Shown: positions 36,291 to 48,200 of the stretch, piece by piece
How the letters are laid out: the number at the start of each line of letters is the position of its first letter
Position numbering within the stretch: the stretch's first letter is position 1
Origin: Dactylorhiza incarnata
Taxonomy: Eukaryota; Streptophyta; Magnoliopsida; Asparagales; Orchidaceae
Length of the DNA: 64,000 nt
NCBI GenBank assembly: GCA_033032865.1
Contig: JAWHQI010000258.1
Coordinates: forward strand, 1,674,001 to 1,738,000
Direction: 5' to 3'
Program-made: the position numbers and the translations under genes
The notes under the pieces: generated by a model
Databases searched by the model: none
Seen by the model: the letters and a program-made list of their open reading frames with translations, nothing else
What the model was told of the DNA's origin: nothing

Positions 36291-39200
36291 CATTTTTATA
36301 TTAGGGTTATTACACCTTTACAAACCCTGCTTTCCTCTCTACCTCTTCTTCCTCTCCTTTTGTAGAGTGGATGACAAAGAGCTTTTCTTGGGCTAGGGAT
36401 ACGGAACTTACATACCATGGCCAAAAACGGTTTAATCCTTCCAAAACATAATCCACCTCACCCATGGCCAGTCATAATTAGTCCATTCCAATAACTACTC
36501 CTAGCTACTTGCTTCATCATTTGGTAAGTTTCTTCAAGTCTTATTTTCTAAATATTATTTTGATGGGGGCAAAATGGTCTTATAGATATTATGACATAAG
36601 TGACAATATACATCATCATACTTTGGCTTGGGTATGTGCAACTCCTTCTCAATACTAGTAGATAGTGATAGTGGTACCGATGGAGTTAGTAGGGTTCATA
36701 AAAATTTTATGAATATTGTGACTACAGAGGATAATTGTGCAAGAGATGAGTATCTTGACTGTATAGACGTATAGACTGTATAGTATAATTATCGGGCTTG
36801 TGTCCTGAATATGATGTGGTGATAAGATTGAGTTGGATAAACATATTGTTAGTGATGGTCATTTGGATGAAGGGACACATTATTCTTTAGATGATCATGG
36901 TACTATGCACCGTTGACAATATTTCACTCTTAATATGTTTACTTTATCCATATCTTCAATTGTTACTTGTTAGGCAGTGATGGGAATGTATAGACCTTGT
37001 TCTTTGATACCAGTGATGTCATGTATCATGATGGGCATAATGATGCTCTTCATAAAGTTAACAGGAAGGATTCTAATACTTGAATAATAAGAATCCTGTT
37101 TTGTTATGGCTATCAAAATCAATACAATAATCATATTATGAATTATTCTAATCATATGAACCCATAATAAATGATGAAAGGGGTATGCAGTAGTTTGCAC
37201 GCAGGTTGGCATGAATCTAATGTGATTGTGGGTTTATTATGGTGTGAAGCTATATCGTTTGTAGATGGGCTGGAGGTGATTCCCAGGAGTTCCCCGGTGA
37301 GTTTGATGAAAGTGGAATTTGGAGAAGCATGCAAAGCTATTGCATCTTTGATTTCATGGGAGAGGACAATTATGCAATTAAGAGTTGTTGCATGCTCGTT
37401 TTCATGGGTAGCAAGCGAACAAAGGATATGTGGGGACACGTGAAGTAGGTGATTGAGAATGGATGCATGACAGAACACATGGGGAAGCGTGCACACACAT
37501 GTAAGGAAATACGCACAATCATGTGGATCTCAATGTACTGATGCTACGAGCGAAAGTGATATAGAAAAGCATATGTGGGTCGTGTGGGCCATCAAAGTAG
37601 GAGAGCTAGACGCGTCTTCATGAAATATGAGAGAAGATGCAAGAAAAATTGCATCACTTGGTACCAATTGTTGGAGAAAGAAGTGTTCTCTAGTACCAAT
37701 TGAGGAGAGAGTTTATCAACAAGAGGTGGCTTCTAAAAAATCTTCATTTCTTAATTTGAAACTGCTGGTGTAAATATTTTTTTCGCCGACAGATACTGCT
37801 TTCTTCATCACCAGCAATAACTATTATCAATATACATGACCAACAGAATGCACTTTCCTGGCTCTAACATGTGATGAAGAATATAATGATCGGAGTTTTT
37901 CCTCAACACCTCAAACTAAACAAGAACAAAAATAATTATATTGAACCAGGCATTTGGTGACTATTTGAGCCCATACAAAGACTTCTATATTTTGCAAACT
38001 AGTACTGACTCCCGCTGAGCGACAAAGCCAGGAAGTTGTTTCATATTTACCTCAGCTAAGTCATCATATAGAAACACATTTTTTATTTCAACGAGATTAA
38101 TCGTAAATGGCAGTAAGACTAAAGAATATTCAAATATATGCATTTAGAGACTAAGGCTCCGTTTGGGGGGACTTATTTTCATCGGTCAAGCGGTTACGAC
38201 CGCATGAACCGGACCCTAAATTAAGGTCCGGTTCATGCGGTCGTAACCGCTTGACCGGTGAAAATAAGTCCCCCCAAACGAAGCCTAAGTTAGCCTCAAC
38301 CTGTCAATTATCCTATTGAGAGAGCATTTCATTGTGTAGCCAACGAACGATGCCTAATCAAGGAATTCTTAAGAGGGAGGCGAACTAAATCCAATGTATC
38401 ATTGGAATCCAAAGCTTTTATTTCCTCAATCATAGCTTGTCTCCACCTATAGTGAGATAAAGCAACAGATAATGTCTATGATGTTGCAGCAGAAGGGACA
38501 ATTACATGGAGATAGTTGATCACAAGAAACAAAATATGATTTGGGTGAGAGGTAGTACATATGCAGCGAGGCTTACCGCTTACATATGGAAATCAGTCGA
38601 TCATCACTCTGTAGGAGCTTATCTTCATAAGCAATAGAGTCGCCGACCATAAGAGTCATTGATACATGTATGATTTTCGTAGATGTTGTGCCAATATATG
38701 CTATTGGACGATGCGATCAAAGGCCGGGCCTCGAGTAGATACCTTGGAAGGGGATGTACATTCTCAGTAACAAGGACATTAAAACTTAAGTATTGAGTTA
38801 AGAACACTGATATGAATGAGAAGAGTCTCCATACTAAGATCAGTTATATGAATACAAGCCAAGGAAAGAGGTATTTTAAAAGATAGTAATATGCACAAAT
38901 ATGAAGTCTCATAGAAATTTGAGAGAATAACACCCAAAAAAAATTTTATTGACAAAAGATTTGAAAAAAACAGTAGACTTAAGTGATAGCTTGTCTTGAC
39001 CAAGGTTGGGCTACTACATTGAAAGCCCGGGTAAGCAATATAGGGAATCCCTAGAGAAGAGACTTGAAAAAAGGATTTGGTGATGCAAAATAGACGAGGG
39101 CATGTGATTGATGAGATAACATGATGGTAGCATGATAACCTCAAAAATAAGCATGAGCATGCATATGAAGAAGGGTGTAAGCTATCTCCCCTAAGCGCCT

Positions 39201-42200
39201 ATTTTTCCGCGACAATTACATTTTGTTGGATGTACGAGGACATGAGGATTGATAGACCATACAATGAGAGGACATGAATGCTTAAATTTTTTGGGAAAAT
39301 AGTTGTAGGAATTGTGAGTTTTGAGAATAAGGGTATGACTATTAAATTGAGTTTTTATTTCAGCACAAAAAGTTTTAAATGCTTCAAATATAAGTTTTAA
39401 AGATGATGAAGTAGAGAAAATCAAGATTGGACTTCACCGGACTAGGACCCCAAATATTCAAATGAACCAAAGAAGAAAAAGGGTGCAAAGGCATGTCTAT
39501 TGACACTATTGTGAAACCATACATGATATTTGTTATGCCCCCGGACGATTTACGGTTCCGTGGATATAAGTACGCCAGAAGACCTAAAGATGCGCCGGGA
39601 AAAGACCGGGCTGAACCATCCGGTTCAGCCCACAACTAATAAATAAGAGGAGGGGGCTGAACCGCACCGGTTCAGCCCCAATGGGGGCCGGCCGGCCCCC
39701 TTGTGGAGTGGGGTCACTTAAATACCCCACTCCCCCCTCTTTTGGAGGCATGCAAAACTTATTCAGGTACTTTTCCTTCCTCTTTAAACCCTAGCCGTCT
39801 TCTTCATTTCTAGTTTTCCCTTTTCGTTCTAGAACCCTAGCGGTAGCATAACATTTGGTATCAGAGCCTCCTTCCTGCGACCATGGTGACACGTACGGAG
39901 GCGGAAATAGCGCGCTTGGTCGCCATCGAGGAGAACTATGTCACCTTGACGGATTCCGTAGCGGCAATCGAAGCAAGCGTGAAGAACTCGCAACAAAATC
40001 TGGAGGAACGCTTCGAGACGAGGATGGAGGAGTTGAAATCCCTCCTCTTGCAAAATCTGAAAGGAAAGGCGGTGAACGGCGATGGATCTGACGCCGAGGC
40101 AGCAAATACTCCTAAAGAGGGTAGCACGGGAGCGGGAAATGGCGGGGGACTCCCAGCTAGAGCTTCCGGTTCCGGATCCGGAGCGGGAGACCTACAGGAG
40201 GCCGCACGAGGGATCGGAGCCCCGTATCGGACGGGCGGAACGCCAGGCGGGCACCCGGACGGCTGGGAGCTGATCGGCAGGGAGCCGGGAGGTACCGGAG
40301 CCACCCCGGACTAGCTCCAGCAGAGCGGCGAAAGTCGCAGGCGGTCCCTGGGGGGTCGGAGGTGGAACAACGGCTCCCTGGGGGGTCGGCGGAGGAACAA
40401 CGGCTCCCTGGGGGTTCGAACAACCCCCGCAGGGACCCGGCGGCCTGCTGCGGCATGGAGGAGGCTCCGGACAGGGTGGGGGAGCCTCGTTTGGACCCGG
40501 ACAGCACGCAGGACAACCGTGGAGGCCGCAACACCAAGGATTTGGGCTGTTTCGCCCAACCGGGGCGAATGCGGTTCCTCTCGGGGGCGCAACGGGATTT
40601 TTTCCTCCCCAACCAGCGAACGCTCCGAACGGGGGGTATGGACCGGCCAATATGGGGCCGGGGAGGCCTCCGGGGTGGAATCATGGAGGATTTCAAGGAG
40701 ATCATGAGCAACACGGACCGATGGGCCAAGATGGAGGCGGCTTGGGAGGGGCATTTCAGCGACCTTACATGCAACCCAAGCTGACTCGGATGAACTTTCC
40801 GAAGTTCCGGGGAGGCGACGCGCTCGAGTGGATCTAAAAAGCCGAGCTGTTCTTCAGATATCAGGAGGTTCCTGCGGCCCAGTGGGTACAGTTGGCGACT
40901 TTCCATCTAGAGGAGGACGCGTACCAGTGGATACAATGGTTTTTGCGGGGACGCGCCCATGCTCCCTGGGCCGAGTTCATAGAGGCTTTCTCGGCTAGAT
41001 TCGGACCACTGGAGTACGAGGACGTGGAGGCCAGTCTTCAAAAACTTCGCCAACGGGGCACAGTCACAGAGTACCGGACGGAGTTCGAGAAGCTGGCCAA
41101 CCGGGTCACCTGGGGAGAGCAGACGATGCTGAGCTGTTTCATCTCGGGTCTGAAGGACTACTTAAGCGACGAGGTCCACGCGTACTTGTCGCACAGTCTG
41201 AGCCATGCTAATTAGCATTGCTCGGATACAGGAGGAGCGTTACAACAGGCAGCGGAATCGGACGACGACCCGGCCACCCGCGGCCCCCGCAGCGGGACGA
41301 AGAGATAAGCTACCTCTCATTCGCCCCACGGTGACTAAGTTGACTTGGCCGGAGATGCAGGCTCGGAAGGAGAAGGGCCTGTGCTTTAATTGTGATGAGA
41401 AGTACACACGAGGACACAACTGCCAGAAGATTCAGGTGTTTATGCTGAGAGAGGAGGATGAGGAAGAGGACCCATTGGAGAGTGTCGACACTGAGGCACT
41501 CGACCTGACAGAGTTTGGGGTTTCTATACAGGCCATGCAGGGGGGATCAGCCCCGGTGACTCTCCGTTTCACAGGCCTGATCGACGGGGAGCGGGTTACC
41601 ATACTGATAGATAGTGGGAGTACCCACAATTTTATCAACCCGGCAGTTGCTCTGAAGGTGGGGCGACCGGTCGATAAAGAGGCGGCTTTCCAGGTCATGG
41701 TGGCCGATGGTAGCAAATTGAGGTGCGAAGGGGTGATGAAGGGTGCTGAAATCCGGATGCAGAGCTATGCGTGCCACACAGACCTGTATTTACTGCCGAT
41801 TAGAGGTTCGGACATGGTGCTGGGGGTTCAGTGGCTGCTTCAGCTACAACGGGTCACTACAGATTGGGTTCATCTTACTATGGAGTTCTCCCAGTTGGGG
41901 AAGGATTACTGCCTTCGGGGTATTCGTTCTTCCCCCCTGAAGGAAATATCTCTGCGGAGCCTGCAGCGGTTGGAGGTCGAGGGCTCTCCTATGGCTATGG
42001 TGGTGGGAGTGGCGACGTCAGACGCAGATCCTCCGCTCATTCCGAAGGAGATTCAGGAACTTCTGTCCCAGTTTGAGGATGTGTTCCGGGAACCACGGGT
42101 CCTACCCCTGCCCAGGTCCAGGGAACATGACATCCAGTTGAAGGAGGGGGCTACGCCCCCGATTGTCAGGCCCTACCGATACCCATACATTCAGAAGGCG

Positions 42201-45200
42201 GAGATTGAAAGGAGCGTGAAGGAGATGTTGGCTGCTGGCATTATACCATCGAGTACGAGTGCTTTCTCCTCACCTATTATATTGGTGAAAAAGAAGGATG
42301 GATCATGGCGGTTCTGCGTGGATTACCGAAACTTGAATGATTCTACGATCAAGGACAAGTTTCTGATTCCTATGATCGAGGAGCTGCTGGATGAACTACA
42401 TGGGGCCAGCCTTTCCCCAAGCTAGACTTGCGGTCTGGCTGCCATCAGATACGGATGAAGACCGAGGACATCCACAAGACGGCTTTTCGCACGCACGATG
42501 GGCACTATGAGTTCTTGGTGATGCCCTTTGGGCTCTCCAACTTCCCTTCGACCTTTCAGGCGGTGATGAACGAGACCTTTCGGCCGCTCTTACGGCGATC
42601 GGTTCTCGTATTCTTCGATGACATCTCGATCTACAGTCGCAGTTGGGCGGAGCATCTAGAGCATGTGGCGGAGGTCCTCTCCATTCTTCGTCAGCATCAG
42701 TTCTATGCCAAGCAGTCGAAGTGTTCTTTTGGGCAGCTCGAGGTGGAGTACTTGGGCCATCTGGTCTCTGTTCAGGGGGTCCGAGCGGATCCGAGGAAGA
42801 TCGAGAGCATGGTTACTTGGCCGCGACCGACCACGGTACGGGCGTTACAGGGCTTCCTGGGCCTTACTGGATATTATCAACGTTTTGTGAAGGACTACGA
42901 CAAGTTGGCTCGTCCGCTCACCCAGCTCCTCCACAAGGAATCTTTCACATGGCACGAGGAAGCAGAGCAAGCCTTTTCCGCTCTCAAGGAGGCTATGACG
43001 ACCACACCGGTGCTTGCCCTACCGGATTTCAGCAAGGAGTTCGTGTTGGAGACCGATGCATCGGGGGTAGGCATTGGGGTAGTGCTGATGCAAGAGGGAC
43101 GGCCTTTAGCATACTGTAGCAAGGCCTTGGCTCCTCGCACTTTGGGTCTTTCTACCTATGAGAAGGAGATGCTGGCGATCCTTCATGCGGTGACCCTATG
43201 GCGACCTTACTTACTGGGCCATCATTTCAAGGTTCGCACCGATCATCAGAGTCTGAAGCACTTTCTGGAGCAACGGCTGGCGTCCCCGCTCCAACAGAAG
43301 TGGCTGACTAGGCTGCTAGGTTATGATTATGAGATTGTTTACAAGCAGGGGAAGGAGAATGTGGTGGCAGATGCCTTGTCCCGACTTCCATAGAGCACCG
43401 TTCTTCATATCTCTGGGCCCTTGATTGAGTCCTTAGATGACATTCAGACCGACATAGCCGCGGACCCAGAGCTTCAGCCTATTCTAGAGGCTTTACGGCA
43501 AGGCCATCCGACGTCCCCAGGTTATCAGCTGATTGGGGGACACTTGTACTACCAGGGGCGCGTGGTTATTCCGGCTTCGTCCACTTGGAAGGACGTCATG
43601 CTGCAGGAGTTCCATTCATCACCATCCGTAGGTCATGCCGGCGTGCTCCGCACTCTGCAGCGCCTTCGGGCCAATGTCTTTTGGAGAGGTTTGTGTCAGG
43701 ACGTCCAGCGTTTCGTGCAACAATGCGAGATCTGTTAGCGCCAGAAGTACGAGACTACGTCGCCAGCGGGGCTGCTCACCCCCTTGAAGATTCCGCAGCA
43801 GGTGTGGGAGACGGTGTCTATGGATTTAGTTGACGGCTTGCCCCGGTCGCAAGGCAAGTCGGTGATTTTGGTGATCGTGGACAAACTGTCCAAGTACGGC
43901 CATTTCTTAGCACTCAGCCACCCGTACTCCGCAGAGACAATTGCCGAGCTCTTCGCCCGTGAGGTGGTTCGCTTGCACGGTATTCCTCGATCGATCATCT
44001 CCGACCGCGACCCGGTCTTCATCAACAACTTTTGGCAGGAACTCTTCCGGTTACAAGGCACGCGGCTTCGCATGAGCACGGCGAATCACCCACAGACTGA
44101 TGGTCAGACAGAGGTCTTGAATCGGGGAGTGGAGACATACCTCCGCTGCTTTGTCACGGATGAGCCACGCTCTTGGACACGATGGCTCCATTGGGCGGAG
44201 TATTGTTACAACACTTCGTACCACACCGCTAGCAAGATCACTCCCTTTGAGATTGTATACGGGAGACCGCCACCATCTTTGCGTTCTTATGAGCCGGGCA
44301 GTACAACTCTTCCTGCAGTGGATCGGGCATTACGAGATCGGGATCAGACCTTGGCTCTCCTGTGGGATAATCTCCTTGCAGCCCAAACCAGGATGAAGGT
44401 GCAAACCGACAAGCACAGAACCGAGCGGGAGTTTCAGGTGGGGGATGAGGTTTTCCTCCGTCTTCAACCGTACAGACAGCTGTCCGTCGCTCGCCGCGCC
44501 AACCAGAAATTAGCTCCCCGGTACTATGGGCCCTTTCGTATCACTCACCGGGTGGGTCCGGTTGCCTACACTCTTGCCCTACCTAAGGGGTCCCGTATTC
44601 ACTCCACTTTTCATGTTTCCTTGCTTAAGAAGAAGTTGGGGGCAGCGGTTACAGTTACTCCTTGTCTTCCCGCGGCTACTACTACCGGCGAGTTACGTCC
44701 TAGCCCGGAGGATATATTGCTGTCCAGATGGAAGAAGAGGGGCACTGAATATCGCCCCGAGGTGCTGGTTAAGTGGAAGGACCTGACAGAGGCTCACAAT
44801 TCATGGGTGGACTTTCTGGAGTTCCGGGAGCACTTTCCTGACTTTCAGCTTGAGGACAAGCTGCCTCTTGATGGGGAGGGGAATGTTATGCCCCCGGACA
44901 ATTTACGGTTCCGTGGATATAAGTACGCCAGAAGACCTAAAGATGCGCCAGGAAAAGACCGGGCTGAACCATCCGGTTCAGCCCGCAACTAATAAATAAG
45001 AGGAGGAGGCTGAACCGCACCGGTTCATCCCCAATGGGGGCCGGCCGCCCCCCTTGTGGAGTGGGATCACTTAAATACCCCACTCCCCCCTCTTTTGGAG
45101 GCATGCAAAACTTATTCAGGTACTTTTCCTTCCTCTTCAAACCCTAGCCGTCTTCTTCATTTCTAGTTTTCCCTTTTCGTTCTAGAACCCTAGCGGTAGC

Positions 45201-48200
45201 ATAACAATATTTAGCTACTAGGCATGACTCATACTATAGCTTACTAAAATATGATAAAGATGGAACCATTCTCTGTAAGCTTGATTGTGATGGATGTCCC
45301 AACTAACTGCAAGTCTACATAACCGAACTAGAGGCGGTGAACTAGTTGTTTGAGTGACACCTATCTACATAACCGAACTAGAGGCGGTGAACTAGTTGTT
45401 TGAGTGACACCTATAACAAGATAGTACACATTTATGGATTGATGTTGTGTATCAATCATCTGTCTGTATTTCGAGTCGTATATGTAAGCATAAAAGATAG
45501 TGAAGGTTACAACGCACTGTGGTATTAAATGAGCTTGTGAATGGAAATCAAGTTATAAGAAAAGGCGAGAACAAGCAAAACTAAGCTAATGGGTATCATG
45601 GATGTTGGTTTTTTACACAACCAATTCCTTGAACATAAAAGTTAAAACTATCAATTTGGGTATCATTAGGAGTGCCAAGAGGTGCTCGCATGTGATTAAA
45701 AAGAGTTTGCATTGCCAAACATATGATTTGAAGGGCTTGAATCAAGAATCCAGGCAGAGGATGATGATGACATGGTCAAGAAAGAAGAAGAAAATGGAGT
45801 GATGCAAAACCTCGTAAAGGACTTGAGAGTGGAGGACGTGTTACTGTAGAAATTAAGAGTAATCACCGTGTATGATGCTCCCCTCGAAAGATAATTTATT
45901 GAAGTAACTTAGGCTGACTAGTGAGACTGAGTTGATGATAGAGGAGATCTATGTAGGTTGTAACATGTATCTCTAGTATGTCCCGTCTTGTTATCGGGGT
46001 CATACGAGTCACTAATGCAGAGCGATTACAACTCCATCTCTAATGATATCCAAGCCAGGAATAGCCATCATCGAAGATGCACGAGTCGCAGAACAATAAA
46101 TTTATGGGAGTTATAGTGGTATCCCCTGAAATCTGTGTTTTGACTAAGTCAAGCTCAGGGCTGTAGCGGATAAACATAATTTTTAGCAATTTGTTCTCAC
46201 CTACGATTGAACTTTGATGTTATGTGAACCCGATAGAAGATCCAAGTTTTAATTTGCGAATGCTTGAAACTTTTCAACGTGAATAATAATGTTGGATCAT
46301 ATTTAGTCTGCGTTTATGACCTTTGGACAAATTTTTAGTCTTAGTTTATGTTCAATCGTAGGTGAGGAATGCTGAAATCTGTGTTTTGAGTTTGACTAAG
46401 TCAAGCTCAGGGCTGTAATGTGGATAAACATAATTATTAGCAATTTGTTCTCCTGTTTTTGTTGAACTTTGATGTTACATTGTTATGTGAAACCGATAGA
46501 AAATGCAAGATTTAATTTGTGAATGCTGGAAGCTTTTCAACGTGGGAAATAACGTTGGATCATATTTGAGTAGAAATATGAAGAGAAAATACTTAAGTTC
46601 TCTTATTCATCCACAAAGGGGGGAATATATAGGAAATACAATGATACATAAAACTTGACTTACAATGTGGGACTAAACCCACTTACATACTAATAGACCA
46701 ATACTAATAATCTCAACTCTCCCCCTCAAGCTGGAGAGGAAACCTCAAGCTTGACAACATCAATGGAAAGGGTAAAGGTGGTAGGCAAAGGTGGGACAAG
46801 ACGGATAGAGAGGAAACCACACACACGGATCTACGAGACCGCGGGATAACACCACACACACGATTCTACGAGACCGCAGGGATAACACCACACACAAGAA
46901 TTTATGAGACCGCGGGGATAGCACCACACACACGAATCTACGAGACCGTGGGGATAACACCACACACACGAATCTACGAGACCGTGGGGATAACACACCA
47001 CACACGAATTTACGAGACCACGGGGATAACACCACACACACGAATCTACGAGACCGCGAGGATAAGAGAGAAAGGGAAAAGGAGAACCACCAAAGACCAT
47101 ACCACCTACCAATCATCAAGGAAAACTTGGGGAGACACAAACAACACACGACATAAGCCTGGAGGCCGTGTGGAACGAAGGCGAAAAAATCGAGAAAGAT
47201 CATCCGAGTCGCCTTCATCCCAATCACTCCCCCTCACGTGAAAACCACGTGCATATAGGCATATAACATAAGACAAACAACATACGCCACATAAAAAAGA
47301 CAACACAAACAACACAAACATCAGTATCTGCAATAGATCAGCAACAGGAACCGGCTCGGAAGAGAGTTGCATCAGGCGCAACAGCAACGAATAGAAGCCC
47401 GGGCATAGATGGCTGCAAGCACAAGCGGCATACGGAAGCAGTGCAGTCCAAACATAGGAGGAAGATGACCAGAGATTTACATTGGCTCAGCAGACAGAAG
47501 ATTCGTCGTTGATGCAGGGGATCGACGTCGGGATCGGCACAAGAGAGCATCGACAGGGATAGCTGCAGGATTCACATCGTCGGAAGGGAGAATCATCTCC
47601 GTCGATGAGCAACAGACAGATCTGCAACAGGAAGCAAACGGGATCGACGAGTCGCTGCGAGAGGAATCGACACACGTAGTCGTCGACGACGGCGTAGAGA
47701 GCGTGGAGACCAGATGCTGCTTCCGCCGTAGAATACGAACGCTGTATGGGCCGAATGCCGCTCCCGTCGACGAAATCAGAGACCTATTTCGTCGACGGGA
47801 GCGAGAGAGGAATGGCTCGGCGGGACGCCAGGCAAGAACAGCTCGCCGAGAGCGGGGGCGGAACAGAGAAGCGGGAATGAAGTGGAATCAACAGGAAAGA
47901 AATTTAGGGTTACATCAAGGAGGAAATTACGAACGCTCTGATACCAAGTAGAAATATGAAGAGAAAATACTTAAGTTCTCTTATTCATCCACAAAGGCGG
48001 GAATATATAGGAAATACAATGATACATAAAACTTGACTCACAATGTGGGACTAAACCCATTCACATACTAATAGACCAATATTAATAATCTTTACTATTT
48101 AGTCTGAGTTTATGACTTTTGGACAATTTTTTAGTCTTAGTTTATGTTCCATCGTAGGTGAGGAATGCTGATTGGCATAATTTGGGGATCTATAGCCTAC

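Larger units (their letters stand above)
39531..45206 (+). mobile_element. Gypsy-1: full-length young chromovirus-type Ty3/Gypsy (Reina-like)
   Basis: The LTRs (39531-39853 and 44884-45206) are 323 bp each, TG...CA, with about eight differences (2.5%), roughly one million years at 1.3e-8. The target duplication ATATT is perfect (39526-39530 and 45207-45211). The primer-binding site TGGTATCAGAGCC begins at 39856; the purine tract GGGGAGGGGAA precedes the 3' LTR. Order is gag, protease, RT, RNase H, integrase, then a C-terminal chromodomain, which defines chromoviruses. Short LTRs and the CFNC...GHNC knuckle suit Reina. Stops and frameshifts inactivate it. It is inserted in the integrase zinc domain of Copia-4. 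Confidence 0.93.
46128..48170. repeat. 246-bp tandem repeat, two units, second split by Nonaut-2
   Basis: Unit 1 is 46128-46373. Unit 2 starts at 46374, is interrupted at 46568 by Nonaut-2 and resumes at 48097, ending near 48170. Both contain CTAAGTCAAGCTCAGGGCTG, GTTGGATCATATTT and AATCGTAGGTGAGGAATGCTG-like ends. The origin of the unit is unknown. Confidence 0.8.

Noticed and set aside
35682..36365. Open frames of 110-140 codons near the end of the solo LTR
   Set aside because: They sit inside a solo LTR, are Gly/Arg or Ser/Leu compositional and lack motifs.
40157..40906. 249-codon minus-strand frame
   Set aside because: Antisense shadow of the GC-rich Gypsy-1 gag region.
46760..47241. 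Cys/Val/Arg repeat proteins on both strands
   Set aside because: Translations of the 38-bp minisatellite in Nonaut-2.
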